A DNA stretch of 25,432 nt from JAFGMQ01 sp036733345 (GTDB taxonomy: Bacteria > Desulfobacterota > DSM-4660 > Desulfatiglandales > Desulfatiglandaceae), in the NCBI GenBank assembly GCA_036733345.1, contig DAINAR010000042.1:1-25432 (forward strand). The letters run 5' to 3'. Each line of letters begins with the position of its first letter. The first letter of the stretch is position 1. Below are positions 1 to 6,611 of the stretch, piece after piece. The position numbers were made by a program, and so were the translations under genes. The notes beneath the pieces were generated by a model. The model saw nothing but the letters and a program-made list of their open reading frames with translations, did not search any database and had not been told where the DNA came from.

Positions 1-44
1 TCATCTCCCGAGTTGTGCTTTTAATCCACCAGCCAGCTAACCAA

Positions 45-112
45 AGGCTGGTAAACCATCCAGAGGCTGGTAAACCATCCAGAGGCTGGTAAACCATCCA
101 GAGGCTGGTAAA
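45..112. repeat. Tandem repeat, 19-bp unit, about 3.6 copies
   Basis: The unit aggctggtaaaccatccag starts at 45, 64 and 83, with a partial copy from 102 that diverges after position 112. The full copies are identical. An inverted repeat (ACCAGCC at 28-34, GGCTGGT at 46-52) overlaps the first unit, so the array starts at a possible hairpin. It lies directly against a second, unrelated tandem array. Confidence 0.9.
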
Positions 113-113
113 A

Positions 114-216
114 GGCAGAAAAGCCCGCCATAAACACGGCAGAAAAGCCCGCCATAAACACGGCGGACAAGCCCGCCATAAACACGGCGGACAAGCCCGC
201 CATAAACACGGCGGAC
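114..216. repeat. Tandem repeat, 24-bp unit, about 4.3 copies
   Basis: The core aagcccgccataaacacggc starts at 121, 145, 169 and 193. The linking bases differ: the first junctions read ggcagaa and the later ones ggcggac, so there are two subtypes of unit in order. Each of the later units contains CCGCC and GGCGG separated by eight bases and can fold into a small hairpin. The 24-bp period keeps several reading frames open, which explains the repetitive translated peptides seen on the minus strand. Confidence 0.9.
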
Positions 217-243
217 AAGTATCCCCGAAGCTTGCTTCGTCTT

Positions 244-357
244 GTCATCCCTGACTTGATAAGCCTGCCCCGGACCCCGATCCGGGGGGATCCAGTCAAG
301 CATGTTTCTGGATTCCGGCTGGAGTTTATCCCGGACTTGATTCGGGGCCGGAATGAC
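244..357. repeat. Palindromic intergenic repeat, GTCAT...ATGAC type
   Basis: The element begins with GTCAT and ends with ATGAC. Inside are two hairpins: CCCCGGA at 268-274 with TCCGGGG at 281-287, and ATTCCGG at 312-318 with CCGGAAT at 348-354. The string gacttgat occurs in both halves. The core tgataagcctgccccgga recurs at the right end of the window, and the last 17 bases (341-357) recur exactly at 559-575. It resembles REP/MITE-like dispersed repeats; no transposase is nearby. Confidence 0.7.
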
Positions 358-553
358 GGTTGATACCCCGCGCTGCTCTGCGGCGGGATAGTTCATTGTC
401 AGGCAGATATGATTCCTCAGGGATATAAATGCTGTACCCGTCATCGTTAATTCTTTTAGCATATTAGCTTTTTTTTGCTGCTTAAGTACCCTTTTATTTT
501 TTAGACGGAACAAAATTGATGAAACCGCAAAAAGTCAAAAATGCTTTCTTTCT

Positions 554-575
554 GTCATTTCGGGGCCGGAATGAC
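554..575. repeat. Minimal copy of the GTCAT...ATGAC palindromic repeat
   Basis: This 22-base near-perfect palindrome starts with GTCATT and ends with AATGAC. Positions 559-575 are identical to 341-357 of the longer element, so this looks like a collapsed copy or a single terminal half. Confidence 0.65.
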
Positions 576-725
576 ACAGTTAATATATATTATTGACGGG
601 CTAATAAAAACATTTTAGTTGATCACAATAGCTCTACTAAATCAATACTATAAGGCTAACTGATCTTTTTTCATAGATCAAGAACTATAATCAAATTCAA
701 ATGTGCTTGTTTCAAATGTCATTGG

Positions 726-754
726 TTGACATATTTATGTCTTATTACTATGAT
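726..754 (+). promoter_or_regulatory. Near-consensus sigma-70 promoter
   Basis: TTGACA (726-731) matches the -35 consensus exactly; a 17-base spacer follows, then TATGAT (749-754), one mismatch from TATAAT. Predicted transcription start is near 761. Just upstream, TTCAAATGT occurs twice (696-704 and 711-719, 15 bases apart), which could be a binding site for a regulator. It is the best promoter I see in the window, yet the next gene starts 300 bases downstream, behind a terminator. Confidence 0.65.
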
Positions 755-760
755 ATAAAA

Positions 761-827
761 TAACGATAAAAGGATATCAAAAGAGCCACCTGAAAGCCGT
801 TTCAGGCTTGTGCGCTCTATTTTTTTA
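761..827 (+). ncRNA. Candidate small RNA or attenuated leader
   Basis: A transcript from the promoter at 726-754 would start near 761 and stop at the U-run ending at 826, giving roughly 65 nt. No start codon opens a reading frame in it. Its 3' half can fold in two ways: CTGAAA (790-795) with TTTCAG (800-805), or AAGCC (794-798) with GGCTT (805-809). Both are enclosed by CAC/GTG and AGAGC/GCTCT. It lies upstream of queuosine genes, but I see no A-rich tail of the preQ1-I riboswitch type, so no riboswitch class is claimed. Confidence 0.4.
782..827 (+). terminator. Intrinsic terminator
   Basis: The stem is AGAGC (782-786) with GCTCT (814-818), then CAC (787-789) with GTG (810-812), then an inner stem in either of two registers. 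The 3' arm runs straight into a T-rich tract (820-826 all T). It lies only 27 bases after the -10 box of the preceding promoter, so it would stop most transcription from it unless antitermination occurs. Confidence 0.7.
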
Positions 828-854
828 TCTGGCTTCCAATAGCGTTTGCTTAAA

Positions 855-901
855 AATATGAAAACATCAAAGATTTTGCAGTGAATATGAAAATCTCAAA
901 G
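855..901. repeat. Imperfect 18-bp direct repeat, 29 bp apart
   Basis: aatatgaaaacatcaaag (855-872) and aatatgaaaatctcaaag (884-901) match at 16 of 18 positions. They lie between the terminator and queA in AT-rich DNA. They could be paired regulator sites or a chance duplication. Confidence 0.45.
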
Positions 902-966
902 CAAGGGAATTTCTACTAATGCATTTAAGCCAGCTGATACCCTGATTTTTTAAAAGAAGGAATTAT

Positions 967-996
967 TTAACTTAATACTTGGCTTAAAATTATAAT
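967..996 (+). promoter_or_regulatory. Possible promoter for the queA operon
   Basis: TATAAT (991-996) is an exact -10 match. At 18 bases upstream, TTAACT (967-972) matches four of six -35 positions. It would place the start of transcription about 55 bases before queA. In DNA this AT-rich a perfect -10 can arise by chance. Confidence 0.35.
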
Positions 997-1058
997 TTGA
1001 AGAAAAATATTTGACTTTAAAGAGTTACTTGTTTAGCTTATAAGTTTTAAAAAAACGA

Positions 1059-2114
1059 ATGTTTGATATAGACGATTATGACTATGAACTGCCGCCAAGC
1101 CTGATTGCACAAGTTCCTGCTTCACGTCGGGACAGTTCTCGTTTGCTTGTAGTGGATCGAAAAAGGGGTTCATTTTCTGATAAGCATTTTTTTGATCTTC
1201 CGAATCTGCTCCTACCTGGCGATCTTTTAATTGTCAACGACACCAGGGTGGTACCTGCAAGGCTTTTTGGCCACAAGGAGAGCGGGGGTCAAATTGAAAT
1301 ACTGGTACTGGAGCATTCTGATTCAACTGAGCATGGACAGTCTGTTCGTTCTTGTTTGCTGAAATCCTCCAAGCCTCCAAAAATTGGGGCTCTCCTGTTT
1401 TTTGAGTACGGTATTTCAGGAGAGATAAAAGAGGTTCTTGGTAATGGAATCGTTAAGATATTATTTAAGGGCAATGAATCTATTGATTTGATTCTGGAAA
1501 AAAAGGGGCATATGCCCTTGCCCCCATATATAAAGAGAGAAGGCGCCGGACATTTTTCAAGGCTTGACAAGGAACGATATCAGACTGTTTTTTCTAAAGA
1601 AAGGGGTGCGGTAGCAGCTCCGACAGCAGGACTCCATTTCACAAAACGTTTGATTAAAAGCCTTAAAGAGGCAGGGATCTCAATCACCTCTTTAACTCTG
1701 CATGTAGGATATGGAACCTTTAGTCCTGTCAGAACAAAGGATGTCAGAAAACATATTCTTGGTGAAGAGTTTTTCAGGATAGAGGCCAAGACAGCTCAGG
1801 CAATCGAGAATGCAAAAAAAAATGGCGGAAGGGTGATTGCTGTCGGGACTACGGTTGTCAGAGCCCTGGAGACTGCGTCAGCATGTGACGGTTCTATTAT
1901 TCCTTGTGAAGGAAGAAGCAGTCTTCTTGTGACACCAGGCTTTTCTTTCAAGGTAGTGGATGCCTTGGTAACAAATTTTCATCTGCCAAGGAGTTCATTA
2001 CTTTTTTTGGTATCAGCCTTTGCTGGTGTCGGCTTTACGAGAGAAGCCTACAGTTGGGCAATTAAAAGACAATACCGCTTTTACAGCTACGGTGATGCAA
2101 TGCTGATCATCTAA
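1059..2114 (+). CDS. queA: tRNA preQ1 ribosyltransferase-isomerase QueA
   Basis: QueA transfers and isomerises the ribosyl part of S-adenosylmethionine onto preQ1 already inserted at the tRNA wobble position 34, giving epoxyqueuosine; it is cytoplasmic. The 351-residue product has the usual family length. Visible hallmarks are the N-terminal ELPPSLIA segment (10-17), VNDTRVVPARL (59-69), the long conserved block ending in VAAPTAGLHFT (185-195), HVGYGTF (215-221), TNFHLPRSSL (305-314) and the C-terminal YRFYSYGDAMLI (339-350). The ATG start has almost no Shine-Dalgarno sequence but fits the family N-terminus. It is first in a five-gene plus-strand run with tgt, whose product acts just before it, and with the Sec accessory genes. 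The next start is 31 bases away. Confidence 0.96.
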   Translation: MFDIDDYDYELPPSLIAQVPASRRDSSRLLVVDRKRGSFSDKHFFDLPNLLLPGDLLIVNDTRVVPARLFGHKESGGQIEILVLEHSDSTEHGQSVRSCLLKSSKPPKIGALLFFEYGISGEIKEVLGNGIVKILFKGNESIDLILEKKGHMPLPPYIKREGAGHFSRLDKERYQTVFSKERGAVAAPTAGLHFTKRLIKSLKEAGISITSLTLHVGYGTFSPVRTKDVRKHILGEEFFRIEAKTAQAIENAKKNGGRVIAVGTTVVRALETASACDGSIIPCEGRSSLLVTPGFSFKVVDALVTNFHLPRSSLLFLVSAFAGVGFTREAYSWAIKRQYRFYSYGDAMLII

Positions 2115-2145
2115 TTTTATTAAGTTAGAATATATACATATACAA

Positions 2146-3258
2146 TTGAAATTCAGGGTGATTCATAAAAGCCAATCATGTAACGCCAGGGTTGGAAAAA
2201 TAGAAACAGTTCACGGGTGTTTTGATACACCTGTCTTTATGCCCGTAGGAACCCAGGGGTCGGTTAAGGCGGTTTCACCTGATGATTTGCTGGAAGCTGA
2301 TGTAAAGATTATTCTGGCCAACACATATCATCTATATCTGAGGCCAGGTCACAAGGTAATAAAAAAGCTTGGCGGACTTCATCGATTTATGAACTGGTAT
2401 GGGCCCATCCTGACTGATAGCGGAGGATTTCAGGTTTACAGCCTGTCCAGATTAAGGTCAATTTCAGAAAAAGGGGTTACTTTTCAATCGCATATTGATG
2501 GTTCGAAGCATTTCATAGGCCCTGAGGAATCCATGGAAATACAAAAGGCATTGGGTGCTGATATTGTTATGGCCTTTGATGAATGCGCTCCTTTTCCGGC
2601 TGATTACGAGTACGTCTTAAATTCTGTTAAACTTACGACTCTCTGGTCTCGCAGGTGTATTGAAAACAAGACAAATGATCATCAGGCTCTTTTTGGCATT
2701 GTTCAAGGTGGTATGTACAGTGATTTGAGAGAAATGAGTGCCAAGGATTTAGTTGCCATGAATTTTGACGGATATGCCCTTGGCGGCCTTTCCGTAGGAG
2801 AAGACACCGAAACCAGGTTGCGGGTAATAAACGAAACAAAGGATTTTCTTCCATATCATAAACCTGTCTACCTGATGGGAGTCGGCACTCCTGCGGATTT
2901 GATAGAAGCTGTGATGTTGGGAGTTGACATGTTTGACTGTGTTATGCCAACACGAAATGCAAGAAACGGAACGCTGTTTACCAGGAAAGGCAAGCTGACC
3001 ATAAAAAATTCCAGGTATATTGATGATAAAAGGCCAATTGATGAAAGTTGCAGATGTTACACCTGTTCAAATTATTCAAGGGCATATTTACGGCATCTTT
3101 TTATGGCAAAGGAAATTTTGGCCTATAGATTGAATACTATTCATAATATTTATTATTATACTCACCTGATGGATGAGATAAGACAATCTATTCTGGAAGA
3201 TAATTTTGCTGATTACCGCAAAAAGTTTTATGAATTACAAAATAAGGAGGTTTCATAA
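2146..3258 (+). CDS. tgt: Queuine/preQ1 tRNA-guanine transglycosylase Tgt
   Basis: Tgt exchanges guanine 34 in GUN-anticodon tRNAs for preQ1 in bacteria, the step before QueA. The 370-residue protein shows FMPVGTQGSVK (31-41), TDSGGFQV (90-97, with the catalytic-base Asp91), GGLSVGE (213-219) and MFDCVMPTRNARNG (262-275), where Asp264 matches the family's catalytic nucleophile. The zinc site is complete: Cys302, Cys304, Cys307 and His333, at the same numbers as in the E. coli enzyme. The start is TTG without a clear ribosome-binding site; the first residues (MKFRV) fit the family, so translational coupling to queA is likely. The stop codon TAA overlaps the yajC ATG by one base. Confidence 0.96.
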   Translation: MKFRVIHKSQSCNARVGKIETVHGCFDTPVFMPVGTQGSVKAVSPDDLLEADVKIILANTYHLYLRPGHKVIKKLGGLHRFMNWYGPILTDSGGFQVYSLSRLRSISEKGVTFQSHIDGSKHFIGPEESMEIQKALGADIVMAFDECAPFPADYEYVLNSVKLTTLWSRRCIENKTNDHQALFGIVQGGMYSDLREMSAKDLVAMNFDGYALGGLSVGEDTETRLRVINETKDFLPYHKPVYLMGVGTPADLIEAVMLGVDMFDCVMPTRNARNGTLFTRKGKLTIKNSRYIDDKRPIDESCRCYTCSNYSRAYLRHLFMAKEILAYRLNTIHNIYYYTHLMDEIRQSILEDNFADYRKKFYELQNKEVS

Positions 3259-3596
3259 TGAATTTTATTGCCTATGCTATGGGAGGAGCAGGAGGGACTG
3301 GGGGGCAGTCAAGCAGTTTTGGTGCCTTTATTCCCCTGATTCTCATGTTTGCAATCTTTTATTTTCTGCTTATAAGACCTCAGCAAAAAAAGGCTAAGCA
3401 GCATAAACAAACTCTTGCGTCCTTAAAAAAGGGTGACAGGGTTGTAAGCTCCGGGGGCCTTTATGGGACAATTACCGGTCTTACAGATGATACAGTAACA
3501 ATGGAAATTGCACCAAAAGTGAGAGTAAAGATATCAAGGGCATCAATTTCAGGTGTTATGAGCTCAAATGTGTCTGCTTCGACTGACAAAGAATGA
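3258..3596 (+). CDS. yajC: Sec translocase accessory protein YajC
   Basis: YajC is a small inner-membrane protein that associates with SecDF and YidC. The 112-residue product has a short glycine-rich N-terminus, one membrane segment at about 21-42 ending in the typical LLIRPQQKK stretch, and a cytoplasmic domain with LKKGDRVVSSGGLYGTI that is characteristic of the family. Its ribosome-binding site, AAGGAGG seven bases before the ATG, is the strongest in the operon and lies inside the end of tgt. The order tgt-yajC-secD-secF is the common bacterial one. The family is not catalytic. Confidence 0.95.
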   Translation: MNFIAYAMGGAGGTGGQSSSFGAFIPLILMFAIFYFLLIRPQQKKAKQHKQTLASLKKGDRVVSSGGLYGTITGLTDDTVTMEIAPKVRVKISRASISGVMSSNVSASTDKE

Positions 3597-3661
3597 AGAT
3601 GAATTTTAGGGTTTTATTTCTTAAATATTTAAAAACTAAGAAACTCAATCGGGAGTAGCAA

Positions 3662-5263
3662 GTGTTGAATAAATTAGGTTTTAGAGCCATAATTGTTTTA
3701 ATTTGTGTTTTGATAGCATTCCTTTATCTTACACCTTCTTTTACAAAAGAATTCCCTTCATGGTGGTCCAATCTTCTTCCAACCGAGAAGATTCACCTTG
3801 GCCTTGATCTTCAGGGGGGTATTCATCTTATGTTGGAGGTGGAGGCGATAAAGGCCGTTGAAAACCATTTGGAACGTGTAGTAGATGAATTAAAACAGGA
3901 CTTGCGCAAAAACAAAATCCGTTACATGGTTTTAAAAAGGGATGGCTCGGACAAAATTGCTATCACGTTGATAAGGCCTGAAGATGCAGATATTTTTCAG
4001 GACCTGCTAAAGACAAATTACCCTGATTTTGAAGAAAAACGTGTAATGACAGATCCATCTCAGACAGCCTTTTCTCTGGCGTTACTTAATAAGGCAAAGG
4101 GACGTATCATGAAAATGGCTGTTGATCAGGCTCTGGAAACGATTAGGAACAGGATTGATCAGTTTGGAGTCAGTGAGCCGGATATCAGACCTCAAAAGGA
4201 CAACACTATCTTGGTCCAGTTGCCTGGAATAAAGGACCCTAAAAGGGCAATTGATCTAATTGGCAAGACCGCTATTCTGGAATTCAAGCTGGTTGACGAG
4301 GAAAACAGTCTTGAAGAAGCATTAAAGGGAAACATTCCTCCCGGGGACGAAATACTTTATCAGATGGCAGTTGACCCTAAGACTGGTCGCAGGACCAAGA
4401 TTCCCTTTTTATTGAAGAAAAGGTCCGTACTTACCGGTGAATATTTGACTGATGCAAGAGTGCAGATAGACAGCCGGTATAATGAACCTTATGTATCTAT
4501 TTCATTTGACGGAAGAGGAGCCAAGCTATTCGAAAAAATTACAGGGGAGAATATCAAGAAAAGGCTGGCAATTGTTCTTGATGATACAGTAAATTCCGCC
4601 CCCGTTATTCAGGATAGAATATCTGGTGGTAAAGCTCAAATTACCGGGCGATTTACGACTGATGAAGCGCGGGATCTCGCTATTGTTCTTAGAGCAGGAG
4701 CTCTCCCTGCGCCTGTTAAAATAGTTGAGGAGAGAACAGTTGGACCTTCTTTGGGTAAAGATTCAATACAAAAAGGCTTTAAATCCATGTTCATAGGCGG
4801 ATTAATCGTAATTCTTTTTATGATTATTTATTATAAGATATCTGGTGCTATTGCTGACCTGGCTCTTTTGTTAAACATCCTTTTTATTATTTCAGGCCTT
4901 GCATTTTTCGGCGCCACATTAACTCTCCCGGGAATTGCGGGAATTATTTTGACAATAGGCATGTCCGTTGATGCAAATGTATTGATATTCGAACGAATAA
5001 GGGAAGAGCTCAAGCTTGGAAAAACCCCCAGGGCATCTATTGAGGGTGGATATGGAAAGGCCCTCGTCACAATTCTTGATGCCAATATCACAACTCTAAT
5101 CGCTGCCCTGGTGCTGTTTCAGTTTGGGACAGGGCCTGTCAGGGGTTTTGCAGTTACTTTGAGTATAGGAGTTATAGCCAGTCTGTTTACGGCTGTGTTC
5201 GTAACCCGTATCATTTTTGACTATATATATGGCCATGGAAAATTGAAAAAGATTAGTATTTAG
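3662..5263 (+). CDS. secD: Protein translocase subunit SecD
   Basis: SecD with SecF forms an RND-type complex that uses the ion gradient to pull exported proteins through SecYEG into the periplasm. The 533-residue protein has an N-terminal membrane helix (about 7-25), then HLGLDLQGGIHL (45-56), a large periplasmic part with the P1-type ferredoxin-like folds, and a C-terminal block of membrane helices from about 378. The conserved GMSVDANVLIFERIREE lies near 433-449; its aspartate is at the position implicated in ion coupling. The start is GTG with a modest GGGAG upstream; an immediately following TTG is the only near alternative. The gap to secF is 40 bases. Confidence 0.96.
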   Translation: MLNKLGFRAIIVLICVLIAFLYLTPSFTKEFPSWWSNLLPTEKIHLGLDLQGGIHLMLEVEAIKAVENHLERVVDELKQDLRKNKIRYMVLKRDGSDKIAITLIRPEDADIFQDLLKTNYPDFEEKRVMTDPSQTAFSLALLNKAKGRIMKMAVDQALETIRNRIDQFGVSEPDIRPQKDNTILVQLPGIKDPKRAIDLIGKTAILEFKLVDEENSLEEALKGNIPPGDEILYQMAVDPKTGRRTKIPFLLKKRSVLTGEYLTDARVQIDSRYNEPYVSISFDGRGAKLFEKITGENIKKRLAIVLDDTVNSAPVIQDRISGGKAQITGRFTTDEARDLAIVLRAGALPAPVKIVEERTVGPSLGKDSIQKGFKSMFIGGLIVILFMIIYYKISGAIADLALLLNILFIISGLAFFGATLTLPGIAGIILTIGMSVDANVLIFERIREELKLGKTPRASIEGGYGKALVTILDANITTLIAALVLFQFGTGPVRGFAVTLSIGVIASLFTAVFVTRIIFDYIYGHGKLKKISI

Positions 5264-5303
5264 CAAATAAGTTGATGCAGTTATGATGTCAATGGAGTAG
5301 TTA

Positions 5304-6350
5304 ATGGAATTCATAAAGCAGAATATAAATATTGATTTTGTTGGAAAGAGGCGAATGGCATATATTTTTTCTGCCAGTCTGATAATTTTAACGGTTTTTT
5401 TATTAATATGGCGGGGTGGACCCAACTACGGTGTTGATTTTTCTGGGGGTATTTTAATCCAGGTGCAATTGTCAGACAATAGAACCATTGCCGAAATCAG
5501 AAAGGCTCTCGAATCAGTCCATCTTGAAGACAGTATCATTCAGGAGTTTGGAGAAAAAGATGCTTTTGAATATTTAGTTAGAGTCAGACAGACAGATATT
5601 GAGTTGACAGGCCTGGGTGATCGGGTTGATCAGGCTTTGAGTTCTGAATTTGGCCAGGATGTTGAAATCCGAAGAGTTGAAATGGTAGGTCCCAAGGTTG
5701 GCGAAGACCTAAGGCAAAAGGCCTTGTTTGCCATTTTTTATGCCACCCTCTTTATTGCAATATACATTTCCGGCAGGTTTGAACTAAAGTGGCTTATGAG
5801 TATTGTTATGGCTTTATCCCTGGCCTTTATAGTATATATTTCTTCAAGTTTAGGGGTAAGCGTTACGTGGCTTATAATAATTGCTATAATTGTAACACTG
5901 GCTCTCTGCTGGATTCTGAAACTTAAATTTGCATTAGGAGCGATTGTAGCCCTTGTTCATGATGTTACGATTACTGTTGGAATCTTTGCCTTGACTGACA
6001 GGGAAATATCTCTTTCTATTATTGCGGCATTATTAACAATTGTTGGCTATTCACTAAATGACACTATTATTGTTTTTGACAGGATAAGAGAAAACTCAAG
6101 GCGTTTAAGAAAGAGGCCTCTTATAGAAGTTATGAACATGAGCATAAATCAAACCTTAAGTCGCACCATCCTTACCTCTACAACAACCCTTGTTGTTGTT
6201 TTGGCCTTGTTTGTCCTGGGCGGAGGCGTTATTCATGATTTTGCCTTTGCAATTCTTACCGGAATAATAGTTGGTACCTATTCATCTATTTTTGTTGCAA
6301 GCCCGATTCTCTTAATCTGGGAAGGTAAGACTTCCAAAAATGACAAGTAA
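5304..6350 (+). CDS. secF: Protein translocase subunit SecF with extra membrane segments
   Basis: SecF is the partner of SecD. The 348-residue product has an N-terminal helix (about 18-36), GPNYGVDFSGGILIQ (39-53), a periplasmic domain, and the membrane block with GYSLNDTIIVFDRIREN (248-264) and VHDVTITVGIFAL (218-230). Compared with E. coli SecF, about 46 residues are inserted after RFE (158-160) and before KFALGAIVAL (208-217). They contain two hydrophobic stretches (about 164-180 and 188-205), so this SecF may cross the membrane eight times rather than six. The ATG has GGAG upstream. It ends the operon; 261 bases separate it from the next gene. Confidence 0.95.
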   Translation: MEFIKQNINIDFVGKRRMAYIFSASLIILTVFLLIWRGGPNYGVDFSGGILIQVQLSDNRTIAEIRKALESVHLEDSIIQEFGEKDAFEYLVRVRQTDIELTGLGDRVDQALSSEFGQDVEIRRVEMVGPKVGEDLRQKALFAIFYATLFIAIYISGRFELKWLMSIVMALSLAFIVYISSSLGVSVTWLIIIAIIVTLALCWILKLKFALGAIVALVHDVTITVGIFALTDREISLSIIAALLTIVGYSLNDTIIVFDRIRENSRRLRKRPLIEVMNMSINQTLSRTILTSTTTLVVVLALFVLGGGVIHDFAFAILTGIIVGTYSSIFVASPILLIWEGKTSKNDK

Positions 6351-6424
6351 TTTTAAGTTGAAAGGCATAGTTAATGGAGGTTTGGAAATCCTTTGGAAAT
6401 TGAAGATTTTTTCATTTTAGCCTT

Positions 6425-6439
6425 GCTCAATAATTGAGC
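6425..6439. other. Small perfect inverted repeat after secF
   Basis: GCTCAA and TTGAGC are separated by three bases, about 75 bases after the secF stop. No T-run follows directly, so it is not a clear terminator. The rest of the 261-base gap to the next gene is AT-rich and shows nothing else I can support. Confidence 0.35.
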
Positions 6440-6611
6440 TGTGCAAAGAAGTCTTAATGAGGCTCTCTTTTATTTAATCTGTGTATATTAACTAATATTT
6501 TAGTTGCTTAACTTAATTTTTGTTTTTTAACGTAAAACCGGACCAAAGATGCCATTAATCTAATTTAGGAAGGATTAATCAGTTAATCGCTATTTCTTTG
6601 AGTGTCGTCGG

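Larger units (their letters stand above)
1..1058. other. Gene-free left region with repeats and regulatory signals
   Basis: No convincing gene is present in this 1 kb. Open frames on the minus strand between 21 and 513 are created by tandem repeats whose 24-bp unit is a multiple of three, so they stay open without being coding; they have no family resemblance and no ribosome-binding site that I can see. The first 220 bases are tandem repeats, 244-357 and 554-575 are palindromic repeat copies, 580-720 is AT-rich with nothing I can name, 726-827 is a promoter-terminator unit, and 828-1058 is AT-rich leader DNA in front of queA containing one imperfect direct repeat and a possible promoter. Confidence 0.7.

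Noticed and set aside
121..216. CRISPR array
   Set aside because: The units are contiguous 24-bp tandem repeats with no variable spacers, and no cas gene is present.
21..513. Two overlapping minus-strand open frames with repeated peptides
   Set aside because: They arise from the 24-bp tandem repeat, which is a multiple of three; the peptides are repeats of repeat DNA with no domain, and no start signal is seen.
761..827. preQ1 riboswitch in front of queA
   Set aside because: The stem is not followed by the A-rich tail of the preQ1-I class, and the ends of the hairpin lead into a U-run; no other class could be recognised by eye.
6425..6439. Terminator for the queA-secF operon
   Set aside because: The hairpin is perfect but short and lacks a T-run; it is kept only as an inverted repeat.
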